A DNA stretch of 64,000 bases from Paramarasmius palmivorus (lineage: Eukaryota; Basidiomycota; Agaricomycetes; Agaricales; Marasmiaceae), in contig JAYKXP010000029.1 in the NCBI GenBank assembly GCA_037176845.1, positions 62,001 to 126,000 on the forward strand, read 5' to 3'. A program made the translations under genes and the position numbers. Below are positions 23,246 through 34,682 of this stretch, in pieces (the first letter of the stretch is position 1; the number at the start of each line of letters is the position of its first letter). The notes below the pieces were generated by a model, which saw only the letters and a list, made by a program, of their open reading frames with translations, was not told where the DNA came from and did not search any database.

Positions 23246-24854
23246 TCAATCGACAATCTCTTGACGATGTTCCTGCTCCGAATCAAACGAATGCCAGAAA
23301 TCTTCGCGATCCATCTCGTCTTCATCGAAAAATGGTGGTGGTGGAACATCATTGCCAGGATGATGGGGTACATGCTCAAAAGGAGGAGGAGGAGGTGGTG
23401 GTGGTGGTGGTGGCGGCGGCGGCGGAGCAGGATGATGCGGACCATGCTCAAAAGGGGGCGGAGGTGGAGGTGGTCCGTGATGTCCATGTCTCGGGGGTGG
23501 AGGTGGTAGTGATGGTGGATGTTCGTGCTCATGCCCACCTCGATGAGGATCCCTTCGGGGACCACCCTTCGATGGTTTATGTTTGGGACCACCCGGGTGG
23601 TGTCTTGGTCGATGCGGCCGAGAGACAAGGGCATGATCTCCTCGAATGTTCATGAAGGAATACTTGAAGAAATTACAATCAGATCGTCAGCAACATTCCT
23701 TCTTTTACGATGGGGTACTCACCTGCACGGTTCCGTTCTTAGGAGATACCCAGAATGGTCTTAACCCCAGCTTCTCTAACTTCTCCCACCACTCGAGGAA
23801 GGCAGGTAGCTGGTCGTGTTCACTGTGACTTGAGGAGAATATTGCCGCCAATTGGCCAACAGGGAGCATGGGAGCCAATTCAGATGGTCGTGACGGAATC
23901 TCAGGAATTGGTGGATATGGCTCAGCGGGCGATGCAAGTTGCTTGAAGTCGTACTCCTCGAAGAAGGCCGAGAGGAGCTCAAGATTCTCGCTTTCCATAT
24001 CAAGAATGTCGATAAAGCGATGCCCATTTTCCGTCATGAATTCGTAGAGGGTTTGGTTAGACTAGGTGTCATAGGTCAGCGTCAGGGTTCTGTTACGAGC
24101 ACTTGAACTCACCTCCGCAGTATTCAAAATGAAAGTTTTGCACCCATCAAACTTCGACAGCAGATGTTTGTCGAAAGAGGATGAAGCACTCAGGTTGGAT
24201 CCTGTCAAATGCTTCTTAGCCCTGAATTTTGTGGACGACGAATTGTAGGACGGCATACCGACACGATAAACGACACAATCTTTTTTGTGTAGGACACGCT
24301 CCAACCCGCAGAGCCACTTAGGGTTTTCAGTTACCCTGCCGAGGCGTTGAATACGATGCGGGCATTGGAAAGGTGCAGGAAATAGATCCCCTAGCATGAT
24401 GTCAGTGAACCCAGACGTGTACGACTGAAACATGAGACGCACATAAATTTGCTTCAGCTTCATTTGCAATGCTGGCTGCCCTGATTATTTGGGGTCGCTC
24501 CCTTATCAGATCTTGGTATTGCCTTTCGTTGAACTTGATGCGTGCACGAAGGAAGTCGAATGGGAAAGGCGGTGGTGGAGGCGGGTAATGATATTCAGGT
24601 TTTTGGAATGGGCCCTGAAAGAGAAGGGAGAAACTAGAAAACCCTGGAATCGCGAAGAATTGAGAAACAGAAAAGAAAAGAGAAACGAAGAGAGTGACGG
24701 AGAGACATAGGAGTGCCGCAAAACGTGCACGTTGAGTAAACCAGGCTCTTCCCACCCCTGGGCCATCGCTATCGGGTATTGAGACTGGGAGGAGTTGCCC
24801 CATCAAAGAAGAGCGTTGTTGGATGATTTTCAAGCCAGCTGAAGCCAATGTCAT
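23246..24854 (-). CDS. METTL24/FkbM-like methyltransferase-domain membrane protein with polyproline tail
   Basis: N-terminal anchor (about residues 40-65, hydrophobic with many F and L), a P-P-P-P-P-P stretch, then the domain of fungal METTL24-like proteins: P-F-Q-C-P-H-R-I-Q-R-L-G-R, W-L-C-G-L-E-R-V, K-D-C-V-V-Y, M-T-E-N-G-H-R-F-I-D-I-L-D, L-P-V-G-Q-L, F-L-E-W-W-E-K-L-E and, after an intron, Y-S-F-M-N-I-R-G-D-H-A-L-V. The substrate of this family is unknown. The C-terminal extension of about 120 aa is unusual: His/Pro/Gly-rich with an uninterrupted run of 15 prolines (near 23395-23440), ending acidic (F-F-D-E-D-E-M-D). The usual V-x-S-F-G-x block after C-V-V-Y is diverged (Y-R-V-G-M-P-S-Y), so splicing there may be mis-modelled or the SAM site altered. 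Start 24854 is the likelier ATG; 24917 is possible. Confidence 0.65.
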
Positions 24855-25092
24855 TTTATAAGTAGCGTGCCTGTACTGTCCGCAGCAAGATTTCAACAAG
24901 ATACCGCGTACCTCCACCGCAGCGCGCTAGGCTGATCGGTGTTGTGCGATGCGACGCAACGGACTTGTGGCGCGCGCTAATCTTGCCTGAAGCTTATCAC
25001 ATACATTTTGTAAGTCCTTCATAGATATAAATAATCAGTTTGGCACGAAATAAGGGAGCAATCGCAGTACAGAGAGTCCAGTGAGCAAGCAC

Positions 25093-28000
25093 TCAATGAA
25101 CGAATAGTGGAATTTGAGAGTCATCAACAAACGTCATCTGCCCCTCAGCCACCTCCAGGCCAGTGTGTGTATTATTCCACAATGACCGTACAACGAATTC
25201 TGCTGGATCAGGGTCGAGGACTTGAGAAACAGAAGGGTTCAATACGAACTTGACTAGTAAAGTGTGACAATTCAGTTGGTAGTAAAGCTGCAGCAAGAAA
25301 GTGACTTACGTGTACGGTCGACGCCAGGCACGAGATAAAATCCATTGGACAAAACACCAGTAGTAGAGTCTACGAACGTTCCCACCGTTCCGAAAGGATG
25401 CTCTATCCAAGTCCAAGGGGCAACGCCGCCCTTAGCGGACAGTGTAAAAGTGAGGTCAGCATTCCGGGTGACTGCAATCTTAGGATCTTGGAGTGTCGCA
25501 TTTGCTAGCGACGTTGGTGTGAACTAAACCAAATGCAAGTCAGCTAAGTATAGAAACATAGCAAGATTATTATTATTATACATACGTAGTTTTCGTTCGT
25601 AAACGAACGTCCGTCCACCTCGGCTGAGATATTCAACAGCATCCACACGTCTGTCTCGTTAGTGCCAGCGGGCAGAATATTGGCTAGCCCTTGCTGCTGA
25701 AGGATCAAAGAATTGTTCAATGTCGGCACCGTAAAGTCATGCGTGCTTGTGTTCAACACCTTTCCCGACCAGTCGTACCACGTTAACTGCGCAGTGCCCG
25801 AAACATCGTCCCATCGATCAGATGTCACCAATACCTCCAGACTCTGGTTTGATACCGTCCAGAAGGGATGGATAATTAATGGTGCATAGGCGCGAACCAG
25901 CCCATAATGTAGCACCTTCCATCTGCCTGAGTATTCGACACTAGACCAGCTGACGCCTTGCCATATATCGTTCAATTGCCATACAATCCCGCCGAGGTTG
26001 TTCTCCGATTGACCGGCCCCATGACGATACCAAGCAATTTCCGACGTGATAGTCAGCGCCTGGAAGACTTGGGTGCTGTAGCACCATTGGGCAAAGGTCT
26101 GGTTCGAGTCTGAGGTACCAGGTCGAGGCAGCCACATTTCAACAGCTTCTGTCATCTCCCGTTGGCCTTCGGGAGCGTTAGGATTAGGGAATGCAAGCCC
26201 GCCTGCAGGTGGATGATGGTCTCGCGACATCACGACTGTCGAGTTGAAAAAGAAGTCTTCTGGGGATGTCAGTGCTTCCTGCCAAGTATAAAAAGAGGGC
26301 ATTGAGTGGAATCTGTGGGGTCATGTTAAGCAAGCGATACAGTCATGTCAGGATAGCCATTTACCCGAACTCATTAACGAATCTAACGCGGGATGAGTAC
26401 TACGAACTTCGATTGAGCAAAACGCATACCTTGAGACGGGATAGGTACTGTAGTCAAATGCATGACTGGCGTCGTAGTCGAATCGCTCTGATCAAATGTT
26501 ACATTAGTAGCTAAAGAATACCTTGAAAATGCGACTAACCAGAGTTCCCGTATAGGTTTCCGTCGGTCTTGTTGTCTAGCCTCAGAATATAGGGATCCAA
26601 AGACAAAACTCCTCGAGTTGTTGAGCAATCCGTGTAGGGAACCTATCTCCACTTCATGAGTAGGGCACTAACACAACGTGCTGGAGCGCCTCACCGAACG
26701 CGTTTCCGATAAGGCTATGTCATGTAAGAAATCCTGGAACATGAAGACAAACTAGAACGGGCCATGTCTCAGCATAACGCACAATCCGAAATACGAAACG
26801 CACCTCATTCAGGTAGATGGTGCCATTATCTAGCGAGGTATTTGTGGCAATTGCAATGCCTTCGATCTCGTTACCGCCGGCCCACTGCGCGACACTTGGA
26901 TGTCTATTAACTCTGCGGACGTTCTGCCTTACTTCAGGCTCGACGGATTCCAACAAGAAGTCGTTGATGGGCGAAAGGGCGTCAGAGAAGATGAATTCAG
27001 ACCATGCCAGGATACCGAGTTCGTCACAGATCGAGTAGAAATCGTATACACCACCGGCAGTAGCCGCGTCAGAAGGCTGATATATCCCGCCTCCCCAAAC
27101 GCGGAGCTGATTAGAGAAGGCCATTAGCGTCAGAATGTATCCGTAACATTCGACTCACAATGTTTTGACCACTCAGAACAGCGCTCTCTAGTACCCAGCG
27201 AACTTGCTCCGTGGTGATCCTGGGGTAGAATGGATCAAAGGGCACGAGATTCGTGCCCATACTGTAGAACTCTTTGCCATTGATTTCGAAATGATACTGA
27301 TCTCCGGGAAGGATACCACGTTGTTCGACGTCCTCTTGAGAGTACGGAAGTTGCACTAGCCTTATGGTTCGGAACCCAGTTCTGAGAGTGAAAGTTTCGG
27401 TACTGCCACCGGGCAGGGTTAGGGTCCCAGTGAGATTGTACAGCTGCGGTGTACCGAGATTATGGGGGTACCATCTCTTTGGAATCGAGTCTGGCACCTT
27501 CCATTGTACGCTGACAAAGTTTGACACGTTGGCAGGACCAGGTAATGAGGGAAGTGTGAACGTTTCTGATGTCAGACCTAGTTCGGGAAGTGCCAGGGTA
27601 AGCGATGGAGACTGCAAAGCCGCTGCAGACCTCAAGGCCAATGTCACATTTAGCACCCAATCGGCTGTTTGGACTGGAGGTATGGTGAAATTGGAGCCTT
27701 CCTTGTAGATATCCACTGATGATTCCTCGACGAAGATCGTTTCCCCTGCTAAAGCATCAACTTCAGCGGCATTAGTTCCAGAGCCAGAGCCGGCTAGAGT
27801 GATAAGATAGGCAGGTTTGAATATCCCAGTGGGAACGAACGCAGGCCCCTGCATAAGTTTGTGTTGGAAAGCGCTTTAGACATATATATAACGCCTACCC
27901 AATCCCATCCAAAGTCAATTTGAATCTTGCGAATGTAATGTCTCGCTGCTGGATACTCAAACTAACGAAAAGTGGATGAGCATCATACATGAAGCTAACA

Positions 28001-28649
28001 CTCAAGTTGATGTCACTCACTATACCGTTCCCGCCAGGGAAGAACTCTGCGTCGGGCCTACTGCTCACATTCAACCCATAGGCCACAGCAGACTCAAAGT
28101 CCAGAGTCAAGTTACCCGAACCAGCGATCACATGTGGAGTAACGTCAAAGACGTATTCTCTGAATTGATTGTTCACCCAGGCAACGGGTTGTCCAGCAAA
28201 CGTCTGTACACATTGTCAGCCTCGATGCCGCATGAGCTGGAGTGGTACGCACGATGTTTGCGATGGTGTCGATTCCATAGAAGACAAGAAGGGTCTGATC
28301 GTTTGGACTAGGTTGAACGGTGGTGAAAAAGGGCGCTAAGTCTGCGGTATATGTCCAGTTCTCTTCGGCGACCCATCGTTCGGTGAAATCTGACGAGTGG
28401 GTCAGGATTAGCCCATTGAATATGACAAGACGACGCACCATTGATCTCCAGCAAGGGCTCCGTAATCACTCCAGCCTTGACCAGATCCAAATGTGCTTGC
28501 GACGGAATCGTAGCAGGCACAACGACAGACCCATTCCTACTCTTCAACGTCCACTGAAGCTCAGAAAGATCGAATACGGCTCCGAAAACGACGACTGGTA
28601 GACATAAGATGCACAGAATTGCTCGGAAAAGCAATCCTCTTGGAATCAT
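25093..28649 (-). CDS. GH2 beta-mannosidase, secreted
   Basis: Secreted exo-acting glycoside hydrolase (family 2) removing terminal beta-1,4-mannose from mannan and N-glycan ends. Signal peptide M-I-P-R-G-L-L-F-R-A-I-L-C then F-G-A-V-F-D-L. Domain order: N-terminal jelly roll (W-V-A-E-E-N-W-T-Y), F-P-G-G-N-G, F-G-W-D-W-G-P-A-F-V-P-T-G type segment, beta-sandwich, TIM barrel with acid/base G-G-N-E-I-E-G and nucleophile region F-G-F-H-S-M-P-S-F, W-Q-L-N-D-I-W-Q-G near the end of the barrel, then C-terminal beta domains. Many N-glycosylation sites. At least eight short introns. The stop at 25093 follows S-Q-I-P-L-F-V-H. Total length of about 900 aa is normal for the family. Confidence 0.9.
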
Positions 28650-29118
28650 CTTCGGCTATGAAGATGGTGCTCCTTTTGATACGCAACCCGCTCCTTTAAA
28701 TACCAAGAAATCAGTATCGGTAGCTAATAGTAAAAGAATAGAAGAGCTGTAAACGAACCTCGTGGTTACTGTAACAGCTGACGGGGGAAGTTGAGTACGA
28801 TGAGCGAGGGATGGTTGACATGGTCTGAGGTACTATTACATCATGTTCGTCCACATATAGCAAACCGAATACGAGAAGCAGTAATATCCATCACATGCCA
28901 GAATACTTTTTTATTCAAAACAGGCCAAGTCAGAGCATGAGGCTCACAGCACTGAATGTGTAATGAACAATCCTTTATATACCTGTGAGACGAAATGGCA
29001 ACATCGGTGACGAGATGTTCTGACCCGAAAACGACCCCTCAAGATTTCTACCTGTACGATACATAAGGTTTTTGAGAGAAAGGAGGCAGAATTAAATTTC
29101 GAAGGCACCCTCACCACA
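28650..29118. other. Short intergenic region
   Basis: About 470 bases holding the GH2 promoter and the 3' UTR of the Hpm1-like gene. A TTTAAATA element occurs about 45 bases upstream of the GH2 ATG. Nothing else was recognised. Confidence 0.4.
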
Positions 29119-30432
29119 TCATTTCCATACAACTCGCATGATCCGTCTCCCTACACCGATGCTCTGCTCCCAAACCGTCTCCACACTCGCACGTTTCTCA
29201 ACCGCCTGAATGAACTCCGTAACGCCACCACCAACGCCGAAATAGAACACCTTTGCTGCAACAAGGCATAGGTATGGGGTTGACAAAGGCGGTGACACTT
29301 GCAACTTGGAATCCAGTTTCTCGTGTATGGCAGATCCCATGCAGGCGGATTGCAAGAGATCGATGAGGGATGGTTGACTGTCAGCCCGGTAAATTGTTTC
29401 TGAGGTGACGATGACATCGTACTTTCCGCCCGTCTGCTGAACGTCAAAACCAGACCACGATCCCGAGAAGAAGCGCAGGGTGATTTGTCGTTCGCGCAGA
29501 GACGACTGGAAGGCATTTTTGAGTTCGGGTGTTATAGGAAGCTCTGCAGGTGCAGAGGGGTCAGGAGCTGGAAACGTCAAGGCATCCTTGTCTGTCGGTT
29601 CTTCATTCAATGCCGCAGTTTGGCGAAAAACTTCTGACGCAGGGGACATGTCTGTCAAGAAGTTAGTAATAGAGCGTCACTAGAGCAAATAGTGCTCACA
29701 CCAAGCGAGGAGAACGTTGGGAAAGGTAACTAGGTCGAGAGCTGAAGCGTTGTAGTCTTGTAAATGAAGCTCGGTTGGTTGACTTTGAAGTGGTGCGCTA
29801 AAGAGCTCGTTCAGCAGGTACACTGAGGGTATCGCTGTGCCACAGCCGATCTAAATATATGTTCTGGATGAGTGGTGTTTTTTTCGTACCACGAAGATTG
29901 TGTACATACCTCAAGAACACGCTTGCCCTCAACTTTAAACCCTTCGTTGTCCTTCAAACCGCTCAGATAATCCACTACGTCGAGACTACACTCCCATGTC
30001 TTCAGACCACCTTCGTAAACGCCAGGTACGAGGTCAGATGGTTGGTCTATAAAAGCCAAGGCACTCGACGAGTCCACTTCATTGACTTCGCTTTCTCCTT
30101 CCGGTACACCAGTGCCTTCGGAGATGAGCTGAAATCTCGCATCGAAAAGATCTCTTCGAGCGAGATGTTTACTCTTTCCCGAAGATAGAGTAACTTGTAT
30201 CGGCGAATAAGAGACTTGAGATGGTAGAGCATCTAGCTGTGCTTTTGATAACTGTGAGATAACGATGATGAATCGAGGTATGGTAAAGACGTACAAGATT
30301 TGAGAATGGTATTTCCTGGAAGGATTCTTGTACAACTGCGTTTTTCGGTTGAGGTTCGTCTTCATCTTTTGATACTTCTAGAGCTGTTTCCTCGTCGAGG
30401 TCATCGATATTGAAGTTGAATCTGAAGGCCAT
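29119..30432 (-). CDS. Protein-histidine N-methyltransferase (Hpm1/METTL18-like)
   Basis: SAM-dependent methyltransferase of the METTL18/Hpm1 family, known to methylate a histidine in ribosomal protein uL3. Seen: N-terminal acidic M-A-F-R-F-N-F-N-I-D-D-L-D, the family mark V-P-G-V-Y-E-G-G-L-K-T-W-E-C-S-L-D, motif I L-E-I-G-C-G-T-A-I-P-S, L-Q-D-Y-N-A-S-A-L-D (acidic residue for ribose), K-Y-D-V-I-V-T-S-E-T-I-Y (post II) and V-F-Y-F-G-V-G-G-G-V. Start 30432; introns of 50-70 nt join L-E to I-G-C-G and L-L-A-W to the following exon. It ends R-V-V-W-K at 29119. Divergent from the OMA1 gene, sharing a short promoter region of about 355 bases. Confidence 0.85.
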
Positions 30433-30787
30433 GACGATGGTGATGGTACACACTTGAGAAAAAAGAAGAATAATCGCTCTGTGGTTCCCATCACGTGTAA
30501 CACAACGCGTCGCGTGCAAAATTAGAGGACTGCAAGAGGACTGTGGTAAGAGTCACAGCATATCTCGTCTTTAAGAGTTGAGAGTCAAAACAAAAATTTC
30601 ACTCATTCTTACTCCCGATTATTCAACATAGGACATGCTACAGAAAGACGGAAGGAAAGCAAGAGAATATTGGTGAAGGAGCTTATGTAAGTGCCGCCTG
30701 TACGCGCTTCCCGGCAAGGCCGCTAGAGCTTGCCCTGGTTTTCTCCCTGCCTCACTCTGTTCTTCCTTGCCTGGCCTTCTCTCGACC
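30433..30787. other. Bidirectional promoter region
   Basis: 355 bases between the divergent Hpm1-like and OMA1 genes. A CACGTG-like TCACGTGT lies at about 30491-30498. No other feature was recognised. Confidence 0.4.
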
Positions 30788-32328
30788 ATGTTCAACTCGT
30801 TCAAAAAAACTAGACTTCCAAAATTCAGACCTCAACAATCTCGCACCATTTATCAGCGACCTCGATACGTTCGATTTGAGATACCACCTAGCGGAGGAAA
30901 TCCAGGCGGCGGCAAACGACCAGGAGGGAGCTTTTTCGATTCAAGAACATGGCCCATGAAAGTTGGAGTTGGGCTTGGAGGACTTGGGGTGGCCTATTAT
31001 GTCGCACAGTACGTATGGTGAAGTCTTGTTTCTCGTCTGACCTGGTTTACGATTCATTCAGTCTAGAACAAGTCCCAGAGACAGGAAGATACAGATTCAT
31101 CAATGTAGGACCTGAAATGGAGGCACAAGTACGTTGCCGTTGCAGCTTAAAAACGATATGCTGAGGAAGCTACAGCTTGGAGAAATGACGCGACAACAGA
31201 TATACCAAGAATTCCGAGGAAAAATTGTTCCGCCAGACCACCCTGTATCGAAGCATGTTCAACGTGTTGTCAGTCAGATCCTCTCGGCGTCTGATTTGGG
31301 AGTAGTAAAAGGACATGCGCCAGTCGTGCATTCCCCTATCGACGACGTATGGGATCCGGATGCTTCCAGTGTTTCAAAGTCAAGTTCGACACTAGGCCCA
31401 CAGCGGGAGTGGGAAGTCGTCGTTGTCAATGATAAGACTGTGAACGCAGCTGCCACTCCTGGTAAGCCTCCCAAAGCTACAGTGCATTTCCAGTTACTTT
31501 CTGACACCGTCATAGGCACTGTTATCGTGTTCACTGGTATATTACCTGTATGCAAAGATGAGACCGGCTTGGCTGCTGTTCTCTCGCACGGTACGCGTTC
31601 GTTCAAGCTCTCAAGGGTAGATGTAACTGATCACTGGCATTTAGAAATCGCGCATGTCGGTTAGCAATCCCCTTCAACACCAGTAGCAACCTCACATACC
31701 TCCCCTTCCAGTTGCCAGACACTCTGCCGAACGATTATCGTCTCAGGCAATTGCTATTGCATTTGTTGTCCTTCTCACTGCATCTGGCTTAGATTTGGGT
31801 CTCTCGTCCTGGCTACATTCCTTATTGGTTGACCTACCTAACTCAAGAACGCAAGAACGAGAAGGTCCGTCTTAGGACACCTGTAGTGGCTTTACGCTGA
31901 CGCTAATTCACCCACAGCTGATGTTATCGGTCTACGCCTTATGGCAAAGGCGTGTTTCGACCCCAAAGGAGCACCAGAGTGAGTATTGCCTTACCAAGTA
32001 CTCTAGCTTGACATACTGATAGCATGAGCTAGGATGTTCTCTCGGTTAGGTCAACTTGAAGCCAAGATGTCGAGGTTACCAGAATTCATGGCGACACATC
32101 CTTTGTCAACCAACCGAGTCAAGGTACCCACTCTTTCTATCGGATTCGCGTATACATCCTGATCCTCGTCTGTTTTAGTACCTCGAGGAACTACTACCCC
32201 AAGCGTATGATATCCTTGCAGCTAGCCCTGATTGTGCGAGAATTCGCGACCAGGCCACTGCCTTCCGTGATTTGGCGAGGATCCGGGCGATTGGGAATCC
32301 GGCATCGGGTGATCATGAAGTGTGGTAG
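30788..32328 (+). CDS. OMA1-type mitochondrial metallopeptidase (M48)
   Basis: Inner-membrane zinc protease of mitochondrial quality control (OMA1 family, M48). N-terminus basic and Arg/Pro-rich (M-F-N-S-F-K-K-T-R-L-P-K), fitting a presequence, then a Gly-rich membrane segment (V-G-V-G-L-G-G-L-G-V-A-Y-Y-V). Core: F-I-N-V-G-P-E-M-E, V-F-T-G-I-L-P, L-S-H-E-I-A-H-V-V-A-R-H (HExxH zinc site), E-R-E-A-D-V-I-G (third ligand) and H-P-L-S-T-N-R-V. The zinc motif is assembled from three exons: one ends S-H-G, a 15-nt micro-exon (31645-31659) supplies E-I-A-H-V, and the next begins with V-A-R-H; both neighbouring introns have GT-AG ends. Start 30788; stop 32328 after D-H-E-V-W. Confidence 0.88.
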
Positions 32329-32501
32329 TCTTCGGGGAAGGCTTAGAGACTTGGGTAGATGTAACACCACTCGATGGAATGTACCCACTACTGTTTGCGG
32401 TATATTCGTAACAGACCTAGAACATCTGCATGGTCACTCAGAGCTGGGTTGGACGAGGAAGTATTTGCATTCAATAGCGACCTAGCGAGAGATACATAGC
32501 A

Positions 32502-34155
32502 TCAGGCTTTCCATTTCCATCTTCCCTTGTCCCTAGCATCCAGCCAACGCACATATACCACGCACAAGGCCGAAGCAACCAGTAGCACACCATCATAAAT
32601 GACAATGTTGTTAAACTTTGCCTGCAGACCCTTGATTTCACTCCCTGCGTACTCCGTCCTCGCATGACTACCCAAGATGAGCCCAGCCAACGGCGCTCCA
32701 AATAGAGAACCAAGACCACGAATGAATAGTAGTGTCCCATTGACACTCGCATAGTTTTCCACGCCGTATATCTCCGTGATCGTGGTCGGAAGAAGGGCGT
32801 TGTACCCGCCGGCGTAGATACCATAGAGGACAATGAAGGCGACGAAACGGTCTTTGGGAGCATTGTACCATAGTGCGAATACAGAGAGTGCAGATAGGAT
32901 CACCTGGAGATTCGTCGTTGTCAGCTGTGTGAAGCAAAAGGCTTTGTTGAGCTTACTCCTCCGATAAGGGTGTTCTGACGACCAACGTAGTCAGCTAGTA
33001 CACCCATGGCTACCCGCGAAATACCGTTCACGCCGCTGTTGATACTGAGGTATAGACTTCCTGTTTGTGGGGAAAGCGATAGCACTGATACTGAATACGA
33101 CGTCATGTAGTATATTGGCACAATGTTGCCTCCAGCTTGAAGAAAAGCACCGAATGCCTGAGATGATATTTGAGTATGTGCACGACGAAAATTCTCAGTA
33201 GCCGTACCTGATACCAAAATGTTCCTTTTTTAACCAATCTGTTGTCAATCCTCGTCCTTGACCTAAACCCAACTCCAGATCGATGTCGGACAATCATTGA
33301 CACTGGAATGGCTACAACAAAGTTCCATATTCCCAAAGCCCGAAGTGTCCATTGCAAGCCATAATGATCGAGAAAGTATTGTTGAACGGGGGCTAGAACG
33401 AGCCCACCAACGCTGCTTCCGGCTAAAACGATGCCCATGGCGAAGCCACGATGACGATCGAAATACATGGGTGTGATGGCAAGGATGGGAAAGTAGTACA
33501 TGGATGCGCCAAGGCCATATATGATAGCCTGGGTGAGGAATAGATGCCAGAGCTGTAAAGCTGTTCAGCCCGTGCTGGATATCCGAGTATAATTGCACGC
33601 ACCCTTGTAGAGAAACTAGCAAGAACCAGCCCAAGGCTCATGACAAACGCTCCAAGCAATGCGACGAGTTTAATGTTCTCCAACCGAGCCATCAGAGGAT
33701 TTACAAATATGCTCCCGCTCCAAGTGAGACCAGTACCGATAGTACCTACGAACGACACAAGAGCATCCTGTCCTTGTGCGTCCTTGATATTAGTACGAGA
33801 CGAGGTATAGTATTCCTGATACACACTCAGCAAGTCTACAAAGAAAAGACTGTGCATGGTCACGTACCTGGAATGTTCCGTAGGTAGAGTTGATTCCAAT
33901 GACATGGAAAGCCATAAAAAAGCCTCCCAACAAAAGTAATGCCTGATATCGTCGCGTGGGTTGATCCAAGGGTACTGGTACACGATCTAGTTCGCCTGCA
34001 TTCCCTATGGCTCCTTCTGGGTTCAACTCCTGTATAGCGGCCGCCTCTTCCCTTGACAATGCCCCATCCTCGGTATTCCATTGAGGCCTGGTGGTCGACG
34101 TATTAGATTGAACCTTTGAGAGCCCAATTTCCTCTGAGTATCGATTCGACTGCAT
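32502..34155 (-). CDS. MFS transporter, monocarboxylate (MCT/SLC16-like) type
   Basis: Major facilitator with about 12 membrane helices. Cytosolic N-terminus (M-Q-S-N-R-Y-S-E-E-I-G) with Asp/Glu/Pro-rich linker, then Y-Q-A-L-L-L-L-G-G-F-F, G-I-N-S-T-Y-G-T-F-Q, F-V-G-T-I-G-T-G-L-T, Y-F-D-R-H-R-G-F-A-M-G-I-V (the conserved loop of fungal MCT proteins), G-S-S-V-G-G-L, and in the C half D-Y-V-G-R-Q-N-T and Y-G-V-E-N-Y-A-S-V-N-G. Introns split the helices at several points and each junction keeps the family pattern. Ends W-K-W-K-A at 32502. Substrate not predictable; relatives carry monocarboxylates or siderophore-like compounds. Convergent with OMA1, about 170 bases apart. Confidence 0.85.
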
Positions 34156-34682
34156 TCTTTCGACTGTAACGCTCTATCAGAACTTCCTTGTGACTCGTCC
34201 ACAATGAGCCCGAGAAGAGTAAACTGGTTCATAGCGCGTGGGTGCCATGTCGCAATTGAGGAACCCTTGTGGGTGATTGTGAAGAAGCGTAGCGGACCGT
34301 CGAGCCCCGGTTGGTATTTTCTTGCGCACGGACCCTCAGCTTGACTCACCTTTTACCACCATGTACGGCGGATCTACTCGATATACTGACCCTATTCTGC
34401 ATGTTTTCTGGAAAATGGGGAAATAATAAGGTACGTTGTGCTTGTATGCACTTCAGTGGTCGCTGAGTTGATTGAGATTCTCTTGCACTTGAATGCAGCC
34501 TGACAGCGATACAAGGGACACATGCTCAGCGCGTGTTGAAACAGACAAACTTCAAATAACCTCCCTATGCCAGGCTTGTTCTCACCCATCGATATCCAGG
34601 TGAATTCGAAGGGAGGCTCAGGTGCAGCTCTTCAATACTCTTCGTATCCTAATTCATTGATAACATCGAATTGCAATAGATC
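34156..34682. other. Divergent intergenic region
   Basis: 527 bases between the MFS gene (-) and the F-box gene (+). No supported coding sequence or repeat was seen. Confidence 0.4.
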
